Of a stretch of DNA of 64,000 nt, positions 48,401 to 60,882 are shown piece by piece (position 1 is the first letter of the stretch; each line of letters opens with the position of its first letter). A model generated the notes under the pieces. That model was not told where the DNA came from. It did no database searches and was given only the letters and a program-made list of their open reading frames with translations. Made by a program: the position numbers and the translations under genes. Source of the DNA: Phallusia mammillata (taxonomy: Eukaryota > Chordata > Ascidiacea > Phlebobranchia > Ascidiidae); contig QLIY01000020.1 of NCBI GenBank assembly GCA_003260075.1, forward strand, positions 124,001-188,000, in the 5' to 3' direction.

Positions 48401-51400
48401 AAAAAAAGAATTGAGTTTTTTTCCGGTAAATTTAAGGCACTGGTATAACTTTTTTAGTAAATCAAACTTTCCCAACATATTAAAAAAATGGAATTAAAAA
48501 AATAGGTTAAATATGTTTTAATACAAGACTGTTAAAATGGAGTGTATTTAAAAACATTAAACTAGCTTCGGAATTTTAAGTTTAATATTGACCAATATCT
48601 TACAATAAAATGTTCGTTAAAACAAAAGAGTGGGAGTCTTTATTTGTCAATTTTAGCAATTTCGTTTAAGTTGCCACCTAAAAACTCAGGAAACAATCTA
48701 GTAAAATAATTAGAGGTAAAGCTATTAAAAGTTTCTCAAAAACAATCATACGTCGTCTCGAGTCAATCCATTTCCAACGTCTTGACAAAGTAGAGAGATA
48801 TCGGGAAAATCTTCTCCAAAACTTTTTACCACATCTTCGCCGAAGTTTGTCCCATGTTTTACTGACATCTTTAAAAATATAGCATATAAAGCAGTGGCTC
48901 CCAACTCGTTTCGGACCATGTACGGTCCAATAAAAATAATAAAACGGTCCAATAAAAAATAAAAAATAAAAAATAATGACCATTTCTTTTGGGGGCAAGA
49001 TTGAATGCATATGCATAGAAAACAACCATTTGGGCTTAAAACATAACTCTTTAACACCGATTTTCAAGAAGTGACAGTTCAAGAAGTGGTCCATGGACCA
49101 CCAGTTGAGAACCACTAATATAAAGGGTAGTTGCATGGTTGCAATTTACATGCATACCCCTAACGAACGTCTAATCCTCTATTGCAACGATTTAGAAAGG
49201 CAAACAAAATTCTTTTTCGGTTGCGCGCTTGTGAAATCGAGACAAATTGAAAAAGCCCGTGTGCTAAAGAAAAAAAGAGTTCCAACATAAACTCACATTT
49301 AGTTGTACCAATATTGTGTTGCTCACAGTTGTTCTTAACGTACTTGGAGCCTTTTGTGTATATGCTTATAGACACATCAGACGTGTATGAGTACATTGAG
49401 CCACTGATACTTACGCCTGGGCTAAATTGCATGTATTTTTGTCTACATTTAAATTTTCTAGTTCGATCAGATACAATTTTGAAGTATCATCTTAAATCAA
49501 CCCGTTTTCAAATTCCAGACACATTTTGTTTTTGAGAAAAAACTTGGACTCGGTTTGCCTGTCAAATACAACATTGATAATAATAATATAACTTACCGTT
49601 TCCTCGTTTCTTCCTTTCGGCGAAAATCTACGTGACAAAAGTAAAATTGTCTGGGAATGATTACAAATTTGTAACACATGAAACTAACTTAACCATACCT
49701 TGTTAAACCCTTTCCGGCGAAAACGGAGTTATAATATATACTGCTCTCTCGAATTCCAATGCCATAGTAATGATACCTGTAAAGTTCAACGATTTACAAT
49801 TCGTTACAAGGTTGATGCAAACACTCTGTTTTTCTGCATCTACTGTTTACATATTTTGTCCGAGTTCTCTGCGATTAAAAGTCGATTTTAAGAAAAAAAA
49901 TATTAAAAAAACATTTTGTCACATTATTAAGGTGGTCAAATGCATCGCATTCCAAGTGTTTATGCGTTTTACCTCAAGCAAAAGTAAAAGTATGTCGGCT
50001 TTTTACGTTTACTATTTGCCATGTGGAATGTAAATCACCACAATTCGAAGACATGAAGTTCAAAGTTGTTTAAACAGCACATAAGGCAAATTTGTTTAAA
50101 CTATGTGTTTTTAGGGGAATGATTTGGAATTACGCCATTGGAAGATTTTATGTTGAAAGACAGAATAGAATAAGATGCAACTCAAAGTCATTAATCAGGT
50201 AGACCATCATTCTTTTTAACAAGTCAAAGAAAATTTGGCATCGAGGCCTTGGTTTTACTAAAACCTTGTACGAAAAAAAAATTAAAAATTAAAAATAAAA
50301 CTTTTAAAAGTCGTAGTAGGAAAACATCATTTAAAACAGGGGTCTCCAACACGCGGCCCGCGGGCTACATGTGGCCCGCCAGGCAATTTTCCGTGTCCCG
50401 CGGCGTTATTAGCAGATGAAAAACTAAATTATTATCTTGTACAATTTAAAGGATGTGTTTGTTTTACCCTTCAAGTATTTCACAATTCAAAATTATGTAT
50501 CACTAAGTTAAAAATACCAAATTTACCCTTTGTGATACATTATTATTATTGTGATGAAAAAATGCAATCTTATTCTGATCATCAAAGCGTGAAGTTAAAA
50601 TCCGTTAAGTTTTTTGTGCCCACTATTTTTGTTTAGCTTAGAGATAAGGAACTTTTAAGTCCGTGAAGGCCAACCAACATTTTGTTGACACTTATGTTGG
50701 CCGCATTGACTTTTTCAGATGCCTATAGGCCAGTGGTTTCCAAACCATTTCATTTACATAACAGACGTTTCGTAATTTTCCGCGGTCCACGATGAATTCA
50801 AAGATAAAAGCAATTAAACAGCTTAAGCTGCTAAAAGTAATTTAAACTTTTACCACTACAGCTTTAGGATTTATTTTACCTAAATATTATCAATTGGTTA
50901 CGCATATCAATGATCTAAGAGCGGGTTGTGACATTAAAGACAAAACTAAGATATGGAATTTATGCGCAAACAATTGCTTTCTTTGTTGATTTTTATGAAA
51001 AAAAAGGCATTGATGAACACGCAAGAAAGATTGTAAAGTCATGAGCTCTTGAAGGTCAACGAAAATAACGCCATTAGCCACTAAGGAACCATGAACTATC
51101 TAGTTTGGAAACATCTGGCATGGAGTGTTAATTCCACAGTAGTGTAACCACATATTTTTCTATGATTGGTGTTTGGCGACTGCATGTGGCCCGCGACCTA
51201 TAGAAAGTTTGAAAAATTGGCCCGGGACAACCGTTGAGTTGGAGACCCCTGATTTAAAAAGACGTGTTTTTAATACATGTTCTGGGACAATGCCTTTAAA
51301 GAGATTCGCACCGAACTTAAGCGACAAAAATAAGTTACAACTCAACACACATTCGTCATTCCAAGATATCACTCCCCAAACTCCTTCGCCACACGAAATG

Positions 51401-54400
51401 CGACCGCACGTATCTCGCGTATTTGTTTAGATTAATTGGAAAGTGCGTCCAAATAGTGCCTCATCATCGCTGTTTTGATGCAACGTGCCTTATTTACGAG
51501 CATGTAAATATCGCGCCCGGGACCAGGTCGGATCAAAGGAACAGCACAAAGATCAATCAGTAATTGCCGAACTCATATTCGCGCATGTTTAAACACTGAC
51601 TCCGAACTCTGCACTGTTTGTTTCAATATTTCATTCGTGATCGAATTAAGGGGTTTTGCTGAAAAAGGGTGTAACTCAAGCTTAAATACCTCAGACCTAA
51701 ATGATAAAGAATACTTTCACTTTACGAGCGCAGCAGGAGAGAAATTTGGTTTATCTATTATTAAGCTCATACATATCATTGTGTGTTTTGAATTTGTATG
51801 TGGACTTGTAGTCAATAAGTGGCATTACGTAACTTTTAATTTAGATTTACATTTACACCATACTTAGTGGTAACATGTTGTCTGTACTACGAAAAAGTAT
51901 AAATTTTATAAATCTTCCAAGTTTGTTTCAAAAACAAACTATTTTATTCAACAAAGTAAAATGATATGCAAAATAAGCAAATAACTTGCACAATATTTTA
52001 ATTATTTTTTTTCGGAGTGCCAACACTATAGACCCCCCCAGAGCACCCTACACTAGAAATGAACGGCGTATCTTTTATTACGTGTGTGTGTGTGATTTAT
52101 TTTATAGCTGGGTCAAAAGTAGTCCACAGAAGCCCTATTGACAGAGCGGCACTTATTAATATGCCCCGTGCTTTTCCATTTAAACCTTTATGGTAAATTT
52201 AGCAATTTCGAGGTACCGACTTCAGTTGTACACAAACGAGGTTTTAATTAAGCCGACGCGCGCACGCCAGTAATTGGATTGGTGTGCTGGAATCTGTTTC
52301 CACGAAGTGTGACTCTAATTGGTATTGCATGACAACTTGCTTCTACTTCGGTAGCTGCGAAGCCATGAAGGCACGCGACAGTCAGCATTTAATTTGTCAT
52401 CGAACTTTGCACTCACTTGGAATGACCACGTGTTCCCAATCTTCGCGTTGTGATATCGGGAAATTTTCTTCGGATCGTCTGCATCAAAAAAATAATTTAA
52501 TGAAGGTCAAAAGAAATTAAGGTCCACGTGGTGAGTAAGTCCACGTGGTTGCGTGCTTAAGTAATGTACATTTCCAAGGTCATGTCAAAGTTATTCAAAA
52601 ATTTACCCCTAAATGCGCTTTTCTACAAGGATTTTTAAAATTACAATCATTGACGTTTACATGTTGTTTTTGACTGTATCTTTGTTAAACGTTCCTATCT
52701 TTTTTAAAGTGCTTTTAAAATTACTGGTATATGGTAATTTGCTTATTTGCACATTTTACAAAAATAATTGGCATTACATTTATATGAATTGACTGGATCT
52801 TACAAGCGAATTCTCTGAAAATCCTTCTAAGCAGTAAAAATAATTACAAAAATGATTTATCATTCGGCGAGGCGTAAATCAGGTTGTCTATTGTCTTCCT
52901 TATGATACAATAAATAAACCAAATTTTTTTTAAAAAAAACTTGCATTTCAGCTAGTTTTTTTGGTTTGTAGGTAAAGTGTTACATTTCACCACAGAATTA
53001 CCTTTCCAAATGTTGCGGCACACGCTGGCTCGATGTTGTTTTTCCTGCAGAAATCCAAGTAGTGATTGTACAGAATACATCTTGCGAGGCACACTCCTTC
53101 ACACACCATGTAGTTTTCATCGAGCCTAAGTGAATCAAAATAATGCGAGATGTTGTGCATTAAAAAACAAAAAAACAAAACAAACGTAGAACTTTCGGTC
53201 TCGAACATTGTGAGGGGAATTCGATTTTTTATCAGTGAGAAAGCATTATTACTGTAGATTTTTCCAATAGATGTAGCATAGATGCACATCGATAGACTTG
53301 TTTTAGTATTTATGCAAAAAATGTTACAATACTAAGCAAATCGAAGTTGGATTTGTGGCCAGATCCCATTTTGGTTACTTTTTGGAACATTTAGAAATGA
53401 CAGGTTTAACGCTCAGAACACGATTTTAAATTATTGGATTAATTTTTATAAAAGGTAATCAGCATTTTTCCTGGAATTTGTTCGAATTTTTAAAACACAC
53501 TCTTGGAGAAGCGATTTTTTAATTTCACGTGTAGTTTTGCTTGCGTTCCACCGCATCTTTCACGCGTTTACAAAGTAAAATGCCAAAGCCTCTTTGAAAC
53601 ATTTTTTTATCCACTATTAAGTATTAAAGTCGATAGTTAAAGCTTCTTATGGGTTTGAATTTAGTTGATTGTGTTTGGTTAACTAAAACCATTAATGCAC
53701 ACAACCAAGGGCCGGGTGCTCAAAGTGCTCAAAGCTCAAAGAGAACGCGAGCACAACAATGGTGGATAAAAGTTAAACGCGCGACAAACATTTTATCATA
53801 ATATATGGCACATATCTTACCAGTCCAGGGTGAGCTCAATTTTTCTTCTTTTTGTCGGAGTTGAGCGATTTGAGTGATTGCCACTGCTTGCCACCCGAAC
53901 CACGTCGCCATTTTCTATTCGACCTGCTGGAACAATTTCCATACTTTGCGACTGATGATGATCCCAGGCTAAATTCGAGACAAAAATGCGTTTTGCTTAT
54001 GGAAATAAACTTGACTTGAAAAAGTGTTTTTTTTAACTTACACATAAACATTACTGCCAAAGTACTAGTGTTTATAGAATACATCGTGTAGAGGTTTCGA
54101 CAATCTCTGTTGTCATCATTAGTACTGGTGATTTTTTAATATTTTACATTTTGTTCTGGGACGAAAGATGAAGGGCATTATACCACAAGACATATTTCAT
54201 GCAAAAAATGAAATACTGTTTTTCTTAATAGTTGTAATGAGTCACCTTACATAGTAACTTGCAAAGCTACGGTCATTTGGGTGCAATGCGAAAACTTGTA
54301 GTGTTAAAAAACTCGTTTAAAACGTTATTTTGCTAGAAACTCCTATTGAACGATAAAAAAACAAAATTCACAAATAAACAAATCTTGTGTAGCGGCTAAT

Positions 54401-54647
54401 TTTCGTCTGTCTGTGTAGGTTTTTTTTATTTACAAAGAATTCGAACGAATAATCCGCCATTTTATTTTACGTTTCAGCCACAGTATTTCGTTTTACCTTG
54501 AACTGGAAAGCCTTGTCCGTACGACGTTTTCTCTGTCGTGTAGTTTGTTTCGTTTGTGGGGCTGTAACGGGGTGACCAACTTGCAAAATCTTTCGTAAAC
54601 AAAAAGGCTTGATGTTTGACTAATGGCAAACGAGCCTGCAATACCAT
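42469..54647 (-). CDS. Rfx6: RFX6 transcription factor, 21 coding exons (about 854 aa)
   Basis: Exons: 54497-54647, 53821-53968, 53002-53125, 52417-52478, 49699-49776, 49597-49627, 48752-48868, 48175-48252, 47848-47961, 47210-47259, 46724-46883, 45839-45983, 45413-45498, 45200-45326, 44822-44935, 44411-44599, 44093-44187, 43750-43808, 43540-43664, 42803-43163, 42469-42619. Every junction is GT-AG and in phase (2565 nt). The winged-helix RFX domain spans about residues 93-172 with [45 protein letters not shown]. The extended B/C/dimerisation region follows, including [30 protein letters not shown] and [20 protein letters not shown]. These match vertebrate RFX6 rather than RFX4 or RFX1-3. RFX6 binds X-box DNA and controls gut/islet endocrine fate in vertebrates. 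The C-terminal 325 residues are Ser/Asn/Thr-rich and not conserved. Start: first ATG after an in-frame stop; a TTTCTTTAG upstream (about 54695) may be a 5' UTR or trans-splice acceptor. Confidence 0.95.
48892..49117. mobile_element. hAT-type MITE in an RFX6 intron
   Basis: CAGTGGCTCCCAACTCG at the left, CAGTTGAGAACCACTA at the right, 226 bp, perfect 8-bp target duplication ATATAAAG (48884-48891 and 49118-49125). It begins 23 bp upstream of exon 48752-48868 on the - strand. Confidence 0.92.
50337..51251. mobile_element. hAT-type element in RFX6 intron 4, with nested element
   Basis: CAGGGGTCTCCAACACGCGG at the left and TTGAGTTGGAGACCCCTG at the right, 915 bp, perfect 8-bp target duplication ATTTAAAA (50329-50336 and 51252-51259). 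Subterminal GGCCCGC words occur at both ends. Confidence 0.93.
50731..51117. mobile_element. Nested hAT-type element
   Basis: CAGTGGTTTCCAAACC at the left and CTAGTTTGGAAACATCTG at the right are diverged inverted repeats inside the 50337-51251 element. No target duplication recognised. Confidence 0.6.
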
Positions 54648-55957
54648 GCTACTCTCCTGTCGGGCTGCTTCGCCCAATATTTAAAAGCTAAAGAAAATAA
54701 TGAACCATTTTTTCAACTTCTTGCTTCATTACAACTTAGCATTTGCATCTGAGTATTTTTGAATTTGAATCGACGTGGTCTAACTTGCTGCAGTCATTTT
54801 TGCTACCTTAAATTTAAAAGCCTATGGAAATCATATACAAATTTGGCTTGTATTTAACGACAAATAATGAACCCTATATCTTAGTAGCTAAAGCGTATTT
54901 TACCGCTATCATAAGCTGTGTCTTATGCATGATGTCGCATTCCGTGTTGCTAAATCAATAAACGCCATTAAGTTGTATCGTCAAAAAATACGCACAATCT
55001 CTATCAATATAAAACACTACCTCTACTTATTTTTTCCTACTTTACGTTTCAGTCTAATCTGATATAGGCCCTGTTCAGCGTTCTCTTGCAAGATCCACTC
55101 AGAATCTAAGCGAGTATTTGCCATGCCGTCAATTATATACTAGCGATCGCGCGCCTGCAACTTCTTTTGCCTTGTATCGCAATGTTTGTTTTCGCCTCCG
55201 ACGTCCGAACATTATGCATCTAAATCACGGCGGCTCTTTTTGATCATCCTTTCGGCAATTAGCTTCCTATAAGGCTGCGTGTGTCGGGTGAAAACTTTCA
55301 ATATTTCTAACTGCCCGCCAGCTTGGCTCCACTTGGACAGGCGCGGCTTAAAGCGTATGATTTTTGTTTGTTTTAGGGTCGTCACAATCTACATGTTTAG
55401 GGGTGACATATCGTATTGACGAAATGATTGTTTTAATTCCGAACGCTTTCGATTTCTTTTTTAACATTGTGCAAGGGTTGCCCTTGACGTGCTTTTTTAA
55501 TTTGTGGCTAAAGTCATAATTCAAAAATTAATAAGCATTGTGATGTGGTTTACAGAGATTTACGTATTTTGGGGTTACATCAGCACGCCTTATATGAAAA
55601 AAATACTTTAAAGCCCTTGAAACCGCATAGAGTGGTGTAAATTGATTTGAGTGTTATGAATACATTAGTTAACTAAGATCCCACAAAACAGACACCAGTT
55701 GGGAATGGGCGTGTGTAGAAACCATAAATCTTTCGATTTGCTCTTTTGAAGAAAGGATAAAACGCTGCGTAATTTGTGATTCACTCGTGACGTACGTTTA
55801 CTTTTCGACAGACGGTTTAAACTTACGCACGTTGACGTACACGTGACTGTGACGTTATGTACTGTATGAAAGTAGCGTAATCGGCAATGGAATACATTTT
55901 CGAACCTACATGAGCTGTTTTTTCGCATGTTTCAAAAAGTTGATACAAGGTATAGTT

Positions 55958-56339
55958 CAGTGGTACTTTTTTATCACGGCCGAACCCCTATGATATACTT
56001 CAGCCGTTGGTCGAACCCCAACAAGTTACATCCTTGTTTTTTCACTCATTATGTGCTTTTGACCATACGTTTTTTTTCTGCCAACAAAGATTCGTTGTTT
56101 TGGCGCCCACGAATAATGCGCACAGTGTTCTTTGTTAAGTCAAATATAACCTAGTTACAACCCTTCAATGTTTTGCCATCTAGCGAATAAAAAATCTATT
56201 TTTAGCAATTTTATAACCCTAAAGTTCGATAGAAACGTTTGCCGAGTATTTGTACTTAAAAAGGCTTTCGTTGAACCCCTGAACCAGGGTTGCCGAATCC
56301 CTGGGTTGTAACATCGAACCCACCGGTTAAGAACCACTG
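55958..56339. mobile_element. hAT-type element
   Basis: CAGTGGTACTTTTTTATC at the left and CCGGTTAAGAACCACTG at the right, 382 bp, perfect 8-bp target duplication GTATAGTT (55950-55957 and 56340-56347). Internal words CGAACCCC recur near both ends. Confidence 0.92.
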
Positions 56340-56561
56340 GTATAGTTGTAACATTTATGTGACCAACCACAATGATTCTTTCGACTTCACTTTGTCTTGT
56401 ACACACATGGTTGTGTGTTTCTGTATGTAATAAAGTGTTTGTAATGAAGTGACGAATAAAAACACAACGAACTTATAATAGTACAGGGAGAGTTTTGAAC
56501 TTATTTTTTAGTGGCATTTAAAACTTCGATGCTGCCGGATTAATTGCTATGTGAGCTTTAT

Positions 56562-56592
56562 TATGTGTGTGTGCGTGTGTGTGTGTGTGCGT
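56562..56592. repeat. (GT)n microsatellite
   Basis: About 14 GT units with two GC interruptions, directly upstream (+ strand) of the tRNA-like array. Confidence 0.9.
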
Positions 56593-56618
56593 TCCTCCCA
56601 TCCCGCAGCTCTTTCTTT

Positions 56619-56970
56619 ACGGGGTTCGAACCCAGGACACTCCTGGGGACGAATCCCGATCAAGGTCTTTTTTATGTCTGTATGTGGGTCAGGCGCGCCA
56701 GACCATTCGGCCAATTGGCCGATTTTTTTTTCACGGGGTTCGAACCCAGGACTCTCCCGGGGACGAATCATCCCGATCAATTTTTTTTTATTCTGTATAT
56801 GGGTCAGGCGCGCTGGACAATTCGGCAAAGTTCCTGCCCTACCTGACAGCAACTTTCCAATGTTTGTCCGGGGTTCGAACCCAGGACACTCCCGGGGACG
56901 AATCCCGATCAGGTTTTTGTCTGTATATGGGTCAGGCGCGCCAGACCGTTTGGCCAAGTTCCTGCCTGTC
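56619..56970 (-). repeat. Tandem array of three tRNA-like units
   Basis: Three units of 115-130 bp each contain GGGGTTCGAACCC (near 56621, 56734 and 56868), then GGACGAATCCCGATCA, a T-rich spacer, GGGTCAGGCGCGCC, and TTCGGCCA or a variant. Read on the - strand the order is TGGCCGAATGGTCTGGCGCG (box A-like, as in class II Leu/Ser tRNA), a spacer, then GGTTCGAACCC (a perfect box B/T-loop). Box A to box B distance is about 75 nt, near that of a tRNA with a long variable arm. Acceptor stems are not obvious, so these look like tRNA-derived repeats (SINE head or pseudogene) amplified in tandem. Open frames in all six phases across the array are a consequence of the repeat. Confidence 0.6.
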
Positions 56971-58159
56971 TGGATATGTCTGTAGTTCCAGCAGCGCAAA
57001 ATCGCAATTGTTTGCATAGACACCATGCGGATGTACCACTTGTCGCATGGTGGGGTTGTGAGTAACCAAGCAATACTAGTTGATTTACATGGTTTGGAAT
57101 TCATTTTATGTTTATTAAGCAATGTCATTGTCCTTTCCAAGCTCCCTAAGGAAGAGAAAAATGTGACTAGTAACTGCATTGACATTTTCTTCTATTTTTG
57201 TCGAGGCTTTTTGCTTGCTTACAAAAAGAAAGCGTAGCTAGAAGCTACCTCAATGTTTTTACGCTTTTGTGGTTACACCTATTCTTTATTTCAGTGTGCC
57301 TTTTTGGTTTCGTGTACCCCTTAGAACTGATTCTATGATTCCATACAGCCTTGTTGTTGATTTAACCGACGTTTACGGCTGACTTTTCAAAAATGTTATG
57401 TACGAAAAAATTTGAATACAAGGTGACATTTTGTTTAAACATGAAACACATTAAAATGTAGATAAACGAGAGTCGTTTTCTAAGCGGCAGTGGTGTATTG
57501 TAGGTTTATAAGCGCAAACAAACTTTAAAATTTGCTGTTTGCAAAAAGTGTTACGCAGTTTTGTGAATTTTTAGTTGAAATATTGTACTATGACCTTGGG
57601 GTTGTGAAAAACTATCCTATATTACATATTTAACACTTTTACAAGGCAAGTACAATTAAACTGTTTCAAATTCCATTTTAGTTGGTAAATATATAAATAG
57701 ACTACATACCATTCGACACAGCCAACAATAGCCAAAGAGGCTTTTGTCATGTGTATTTTTGAGTAGGAAAGACCATGAAACGCACGCCAAAAGCAAATTA
57801 ATTGCACGGAACCGATACTCGTGATAATACGCTATTATGACGGAGTTTTTACGCGCTTGAACTTTAACACTTACTTAAGATACACAGTGTTTCGGTTAAC
57901 GTTGAACGTAGAGCCTATGACGTACCCGAAACCTGGTGCTTTTGTTTTATATCTTTAATGTATTTCTACGGTAGGAACTTGAAAATAATTTTTAATCTTT
58001 GGTTCATTAAACATGTGCAGAACTTGTTGGAAACATTGTGTTGTTAATGGTAGTTTCCATAAGTGCTAATATACGCTTCATAGTCCACAAGCATTTTGGA
58101 ATTGTAATTCGTTATCTGTGTGTTCAGAAAACGTAAGCATCGTTGTTTTAATTCTAAAT

Positions 58160-58233
58160 ACTGACTAGGCCTACATGAAACTTAATCTAAAAGAACACTG
58201 ACTAGGCCTACATGAAACTTAATCTAAAAGAAC
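58160..58233. repeat. 37-bp perfect tandem duplication without G run
   Basis: ACTGACTAGGCCTACATGAA... (37 bp) occurs twice with no differences and no inserted homopolymer. Confidence 0.95.
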
Positions 58234-58669
58234 AACATGATAGTTATGAAGTATTTTAATTTAACTTATATTTACTGATATAAACCGGGCAATGAAGTTT
58301 AGATTTGCTTTAGAACCTAGTTAATGTATTTGTCGTTACGAACCCTTAAAAACTAGCAAATATATATTAAAGTGCTATTTCCCAACTATAAGATAACAAT
58401 GCGTACCTAGCCAAATGAGTCAACTTTTTGAAATTCAAGGAGAAAAGTTTGAAACAATCGCTTGCCATATGTACAATGAGTAATTTGACCAAGCAGTTTC
58501 GGTTTGAACCAAACTCATGTCCATCCGTCTTTTTGGCAGGCAGTTAAAGTTTTAAACCTCCAGCTAGTGCCAAGGGTTAAAAATAACCTTTTAAATAAAC
58601 AAAACACCAGTTGACATGACGGATCAAACCTCTAAAACAATGCTCAGTCTAATCCCAAATGGTCTATAA

Positions 58670-59292
58670 CAGGGGTGGCCAGACCTGCTTCACGCTCGAG
58701 CCGCGTATAACTTAGTTTTTTGAAAGAGCCGCAACACAAAAAAAATCAAAAAACGAATTTATTCACTCACAACGAAGTGTATGTTATCAAATAATGATTA
58801 TTGTTGTGTGGTGATACTGTGAGTCTCCACCTGGGCTGCAAGGTGTTTGAAATTAGGCTTATATGATGGGAAAGTTTTGTGTTTAGCTTCGTAATGACGT
58901 TTCAAGTTAATAGTTTTGCAATGATTGAGCGAAGCTTGACAGATAAGACACACAGGTTCAAACTTTGCAGTTATTGCTAGTAGAAGCTGCAATACAAATG
59001 TAAAATGCATTTAATTTCAGCACTGACTTACAGCTTAAATCTAAAAATATATTTGACTACAATGCACAATCTAGCACGCTTCTGTACAATAATGTTCTTT
59101 TCGGTTGGTTTTCGGAATGTACATTTGTTAATACAAACAGTCAGTCTATTGTTAATACGTGATAGAATGCATTGTTTTATCATCTGGTTTAAACAACTGC
59201 AAGATGGGGAACGCATGTGCAGCATCAAAGAGCCGCAACCAAAGGCTCAATGAACCGCATGCGGCTCGGGAGCCGCAGTTCGGCCACCCCTG
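58670..59292. mobile_element. hAT-type element with transposase BED-finger fragment
   Basis: CAGGGGTGGCCAGACCTGC at the left and GCAGTTCGGCCACCCCTG at the right, 623 bp, perfect 8-bp target duplication GTCTATAA (58662-58669 and 59293-59300). On the - strand 58798-59010 an open frame includes CLICQASLNHCKTINLKRHY followed by EAKH, a C2H2 BED-type finger like the N-terminus of hAT transposases. The catalytic domain is absent, so this is an internally deleted derivative of an autonomous hAT. Confidence 0.93.
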
Positions 59293-59746
59293 GTCTATAA
59301 TGTCATTTAACAAATTTATACTGTTAGATTGCATGGTGTATCTAGTTTGTAAGAAACGGTGCTTTATATTTTACGTCAACGGCAGTGTCCGCTTTTTACA
59401 AGAACTGCCTGCACATATCTGCTTGAAGTGGTGGCTACAGAAACAGGCACAGTTACGAATTAATTTAAAAAACTGATCTTAACAAGGTCAGTGTAAAATT
59501 AAACTAACAAATAAGGTACATAGCTCAACAGTATTAATACAATTTATACAACCCCTAAGAATTGGCCGTGCACTATCGCTTGTGAAACCCTGTTTTGAAA
59601 TTCTATTGTCACACACTTATGGTCTTTCACAAAGGTAACTGCAGCACTTTCGCCAATGTTAAGTGTATTTCCCCTTGTATTCACACAACAAGATGAAATC
59701 AATTGAAAGTAACTTTTTGAACAACCGTAAATGAAAAAGTAAAAAA

Positions 59747-59828
<82 letters not shown>
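59747..59828. repeat. 82-base G homopolymer
   Basis: Uninterrupted G run of 82 bases. Flanking sequences are not copies of one another. Confidence 0.97.
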
Positions 59829-59829
<1 letters not shown>

Positions 59830-60882
59830 AATGATAATTTAAGAAGTATACATTTGTCGGTAACAAGACTCTTCTAAGTTACAAGTTGGTGAACAGATGT
59901 CAATATATGAATTTGGTTCTCGAGTTCTGAACTAGTGGGTATTTTCCAAAATACACACAAATACGTCAAAGTCTTTATTTTTTAAAACATAAATTTATGT
60001 TCGTTTTGCGTGTTTTTTCAAGTTCAAAGTTTTTCCCATTTGATGTTGGTCACGTAGTAATGGAAGGTAACAATCAAACACACGAAATTTCAAAAAAACT
60101 TTGCAAATCCGATACTGGTTATAATTTGTACACAGTGTATGCTGCAGATTGCCGCAAATGCTGCTTCAAATGTTCAAAAATGAAATTGCACTTGGGCCCG
60201 AACGAGTTGGGGCAATACTGCAAACTGTTGACATGATAGGGTTAACATACAGTGACAAACAAATTTCAAGTGGTAAATATAAAAACATACTGATGATGTG
60301 AAACAGTGAACGAGGTTAATTCATAAAACTCGTTAGCCTGTCATTAGTATGCTTAACTGAAATAAATACAAATGGTGTGTATTGACTAGACACCGTGGTC
60401 AGCTTCCTTAAATGGGTTTTGGGGCAATATTAGTGCGGTCAACCAAATATAACAAAGTTTCCGGCATTCCATTTGGCATTAAAAAAATGTTTTGTGTTTT
60501 TTTTTTTACTTACAATTACTTGCAGGAATTCGTTTCGAAATTTACCTTGTGCAACACGTGGAATTTACCCCGCATATAATCATCAGTTAATAGGAAATGT
60601 CTTTCAGATTTATTTGTGCCGTTCGTGCTGACCAATTGGTTCAGATTAAATCACATAAAATTTAATCTCTACTTCAATCAATACATGACCAGAATCGATA
60701 TCAGAACAAACAAGGCAGATCAGATTGACAGAAGACAAATACAAATACCAAACATGTTTCACTTCTTTGGATGATGATTAACGTTGTTTCGTTTTGAACA
60801 TCCTTAATGCAATTTAAAGGACTGAGGTACGAAGTGATATATGCGAATTTAAAGGCCCATTTAGTAAAATAATGGATATCAC

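Noticed and set aside
49160..49432. Open frame in an RFX6 intron with a donor-like end
   Set aside because: No acceptor gives phase 0 to follow exon 49597-49627, and the exons on either side already join in phase with RFX6 similarity across the junction.
56547..57185. 212-codon - strand frame and three long + strand frames with repeated GFEPR/GSNPG peptides
   Set aside because: They overlap one another in all phases across the tRNA-like array. Absence of stops comes from the GC-rich repeat, not selection on protein.
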